Source of the DNA: Butyrivibrio hungatei DSM 14810 | GTDB lineage: Bacteria > Bacillota > Clostridia > Lachnospirales > Lachnospiraceae | Reading direction: 5' to 3' | DNA: 64,000 bases | Assembly (NCBI RefSeq): GCF_900143205.1 | Contig: NZ_FRDH01000014.1 | Span: 1-64,000, forward strand | Part shown: positions 62,572 to 64,000 of the stretch, piece after piece | Layout: each line of letters opens with the position of its first letter | How positions within the stretch are numbered: position 1 is the stretch's first letter | Notes under the pieces: model-generated | What the model was told of the DNA's origin: nothing | Database searches by the model: none | What the model saw: only the letters and a program-made list of their open reading frames with translations | Position numbers and translations under genes: made by a program

Positions 62572-63903
62572 ATGACTAAAAGCCTAAAAATGTTCAAAAA
62601 CAAATTTAGACCTAGCCATGAATTTGCAAGGCACAGCGACCTTGACCCATTAACTGGTCTTCTCTCTAGAGATCAGTTCTTTAGTGCGGCTGATGACTAT
62701 GACAAGCTCCACCCTGATGAGGGTGTTGACGCCATCGTTCTTAATTACAACAAATTCCATCTTATAAATGAACTATATGGTCGAAATTTTGGCGACAGAG
62801 TTCTGTGCGCCATTGCAGACTGCGTCCAGAAAGCAGCCAATGAACATGAAGGAATTGCCTGCCGCTATGACGCAGATATTTTTTATATGTACATCAAACA
62901 TCAGGAGAGCTACACCTTTTTAACAGATCAGGTCTGTGATGTTCTTCAGTCTCTTATGAATACTCCTGATATTCGCATCAGGATTGGTATCTATCCAGAT
63001 CTTAAGAAGGTTGCTTCTGTTCGCCAGCGCTTTGACAGAGCTATTCAGGCCTGCAACTCAGCCAGCAAGAACAAGCACTCTGCTACTTACGCAATCTATG
63101 ATGACAATATGCATCGCAAGGAGCTCTATGAAGCTATGCTTCTAGACAGCATCAACGATGCCTTAAATGAGAATCAGTTCAAGCTGGTTTTCCAGCCAAA
63201 ATATGATATACAGTGCGACAGGCCTACAATGTCTAGTGCTGAGGTCCTTATCAGATGGGATCATCCTGAATTTGGCGAGGTTAAGCCAGATTTCTTTATC
63301 CCATTATTTGAGCAAAATGGTCTTATCAGACAGCTGGACCGCTACGTCTGGCATGAGACTGCCAAACAGATGCATAAGTGGAGACAGACATACGGCGTTA
63401 ATATTCCATTTTCTGTGAACGTATCCAGGATCGATATATTTGACAATGACCTTATAGATTACCTTAAGAGAACTGTAAGCGAGTACCACATTGATCCCCA
63501 GGATCTTCATCTTGAGATCACGGAGACAGCCTATACTGAGAACGTTGAGCAGATCGTCAAGGTGGTAAAAGAACTCCAGGATGCCGGTTTTAAGGTTGAA
63601 ATGGATGACTTTGGTAAGGGCTATTCTTCTTTTAATATGCTCACCACTCTTCCACTTAATGCTCTCAAGCTGGACATTGGCTTTATCAAAGGAATTGCAG
63701 AAAACAATAAAGAAATGAACCTTCTTGAGTGCATTCTGGAAATAGCCAAACTTCTTAATCTTACTGTTATTGCTGAAGGCGTTGAAAATTCCAAACAGTA
63801 TCTTCTTTTAAAGAATGCAGGATGCGACGCAATTCAGGGCTACTACTTCTCAAAACCGCTAAGTACTAAGGACTTTGAATCGCTCCTTAAGTACTCATGT
63901 TAA
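62572..63903 (+). CDS. EAL-domain phosphodiesterase with degenerate GGDEF
   Basis: About 443 residues. Residues about 25-180 have a GGDEF fold whose active motif is replaced by RYDADIF, so it should not make c-di-GMP. The EAL domain (about 200-440) has EVLIRWDHPEFG (EVL in place of EAL), NVSRIDI, HLEITETAY, EMDDFGKGYSS, LKLDIGFI, AEGVEN and QGYYFSKPL, a complete catalytic set. It would hydrolyse c-di-GMP. The start is uncertain: ATG 62572, or TTG 62560 very close to AAGGAG. Confidence 0.88.
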   Translation: MTKSLKMFKNKFRPSHEFARHSDLDPLTGLLSRDQFFSAADDYDKLHPDEGVDAIVLNYNKFHLINELYGRNFGDRVLCAIADCVQKAANEHEGIACRYDADIFYMYIKHQESYTFLTDQVCDVLQSLMNTPDIRIRIGIYPDLKKVASVRQRFDRAIQACNSASKNKHSATYAIYDDNMHRKELYEAMLLDSINDALNENQFKLVFQPKYDIQCDRPTMSSAEVLIRWDHPEFGEVKPDFFIPLFEQNGLIRQLDRYVWHETAKQMHKWRQTYGVNIPFSVNVSRIDIFDNDLIDYLKRTVSEYHIDPQDLHLEITETAYTENVEQIVKVVKELQDAGFKVEMDDFGKGYSSFNMLTTLPLNALKLDIGFIKGIAENNKEMNLLECILEIAKLLNLTVIAEGVENSKQYLLLKNAGCDAIQGYYFSKPLSTKDFESLLKYSC

Positions 63904-63917
63904 ATAACATTTTCATA

Positions 63918-63953
63918 AAAAAAGCTTATCCACTGTGGGATAAGCTTTTTTAT
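63918..63953. terminator. Bidirectional terminator
   Basis: AAAAAAGCTTATCC / GGATAAGCTTTTTT with a short loop, between the EAL gene and the convergent partial gene. Confidence 0.85.
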
Positions 63954-64000
63954 TTAGTCAGAAACTGCGTAGTCTATAGAAATGTAGTTGTCATACTCTG
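63954..64000 (-). CDS. 3' end of a gene running off the window
   Basis: The minus-strand frame ends EYDNYISIDYAVSD before a TAA at 63954-63956, directly behind a bidirectional terminator. Only 15 codons are visible, so no family can be given. Confidence 0.4.
   Translation of the reverse strand, partial: EYDNYISIDYAVSD

Overview
The window looks like a low-GC Firmicute chromosome of the Lachnospiraceae type, with Butyrivibrio/Pseudobutyrivibrio relatives the best guess. This rests on AT-rich coding sequence, strong AGGAGG ribosome sites, Asn-rich surface proteins, glycogen synthase, an RqcH homologue and a tagaturonate reductase. It is an inference; no rRNA or tRNA gene is present to confirm it.

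Layout. (1) 5-3518: an IS21-family element (istA, istB) carrying two extra small genes inside its ends. (2) 3.7-10.7 kb: accessory genes: a DUF4417 gene broken by an in-frame stop, a possible small toxin/partner pair, an ImmR/ImmA-like regulator-protease pair, an Asn-rich repeat surface protein, an HNH nuclease, and an array of GCATGCC sites spaced alternately 31 and 33 bp. (3) 10.7-20.8 kb: nucleic-acid enzymes on the minus strand (AAA ATPase, YccF, RecQ helicase, a 1014-residue SF1 helicase with a terminal nuclease domain, DUF2130, a DnaQ-type exonuclease) and a hairpin-rich non-coding stretch at 19853-20092.

(4) 20.9-41.3 kb: the most interesting part. Two tandem WYL regulators face a long, tightly coupled minus-strand operon: AIPR protein, Z1 helicase, Bergerat/GHKL ATPase, an unknown protein, a DUF6339-like protein, a C5 cytosine methyltransferase, a DUF4420-like PD-(D/E)XK nuclease, a second C5 methyltransferase and a HEPN-ParB fusion. 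This extends the predicted MutL/MORC-type restriction systems. Upstream are a Vsr mismatch endonuclease and a separate type II pair (C5 methyltransferase with a large insertion, plus HNH endonuclease). A roughly 28-bp motif occurs in front of the WYL pair, in front of the AIPR operon and once more near 20.1 kb. The simplest reading is that the WYL proteins control both promoters.

(5) 41.5-45.0 kb: an Lrp-type regulator overlapping an orphan RNA polymerase alpha-CTD-like gene, then a CBASS-like module: CD-NTase with AGS-C domain, a membrane NUDIX partner and a 75-residue unknown.

(6) 45.1-64.0 kb: mostly core genes: an ABC-F ATPase, uxaB behind LacI/CcpA-type operators, rqcH, an M42 aminopeptidase, a PD-(D/E)XK-like protein with GIEQ repeats, a SpoVB-like flippase with glgA, a divergent cbiD, three exported hydrolases in one operon, and an EAL phosphodiesterase. 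No CRISPR array, tRNA or rRNA gene was seen.
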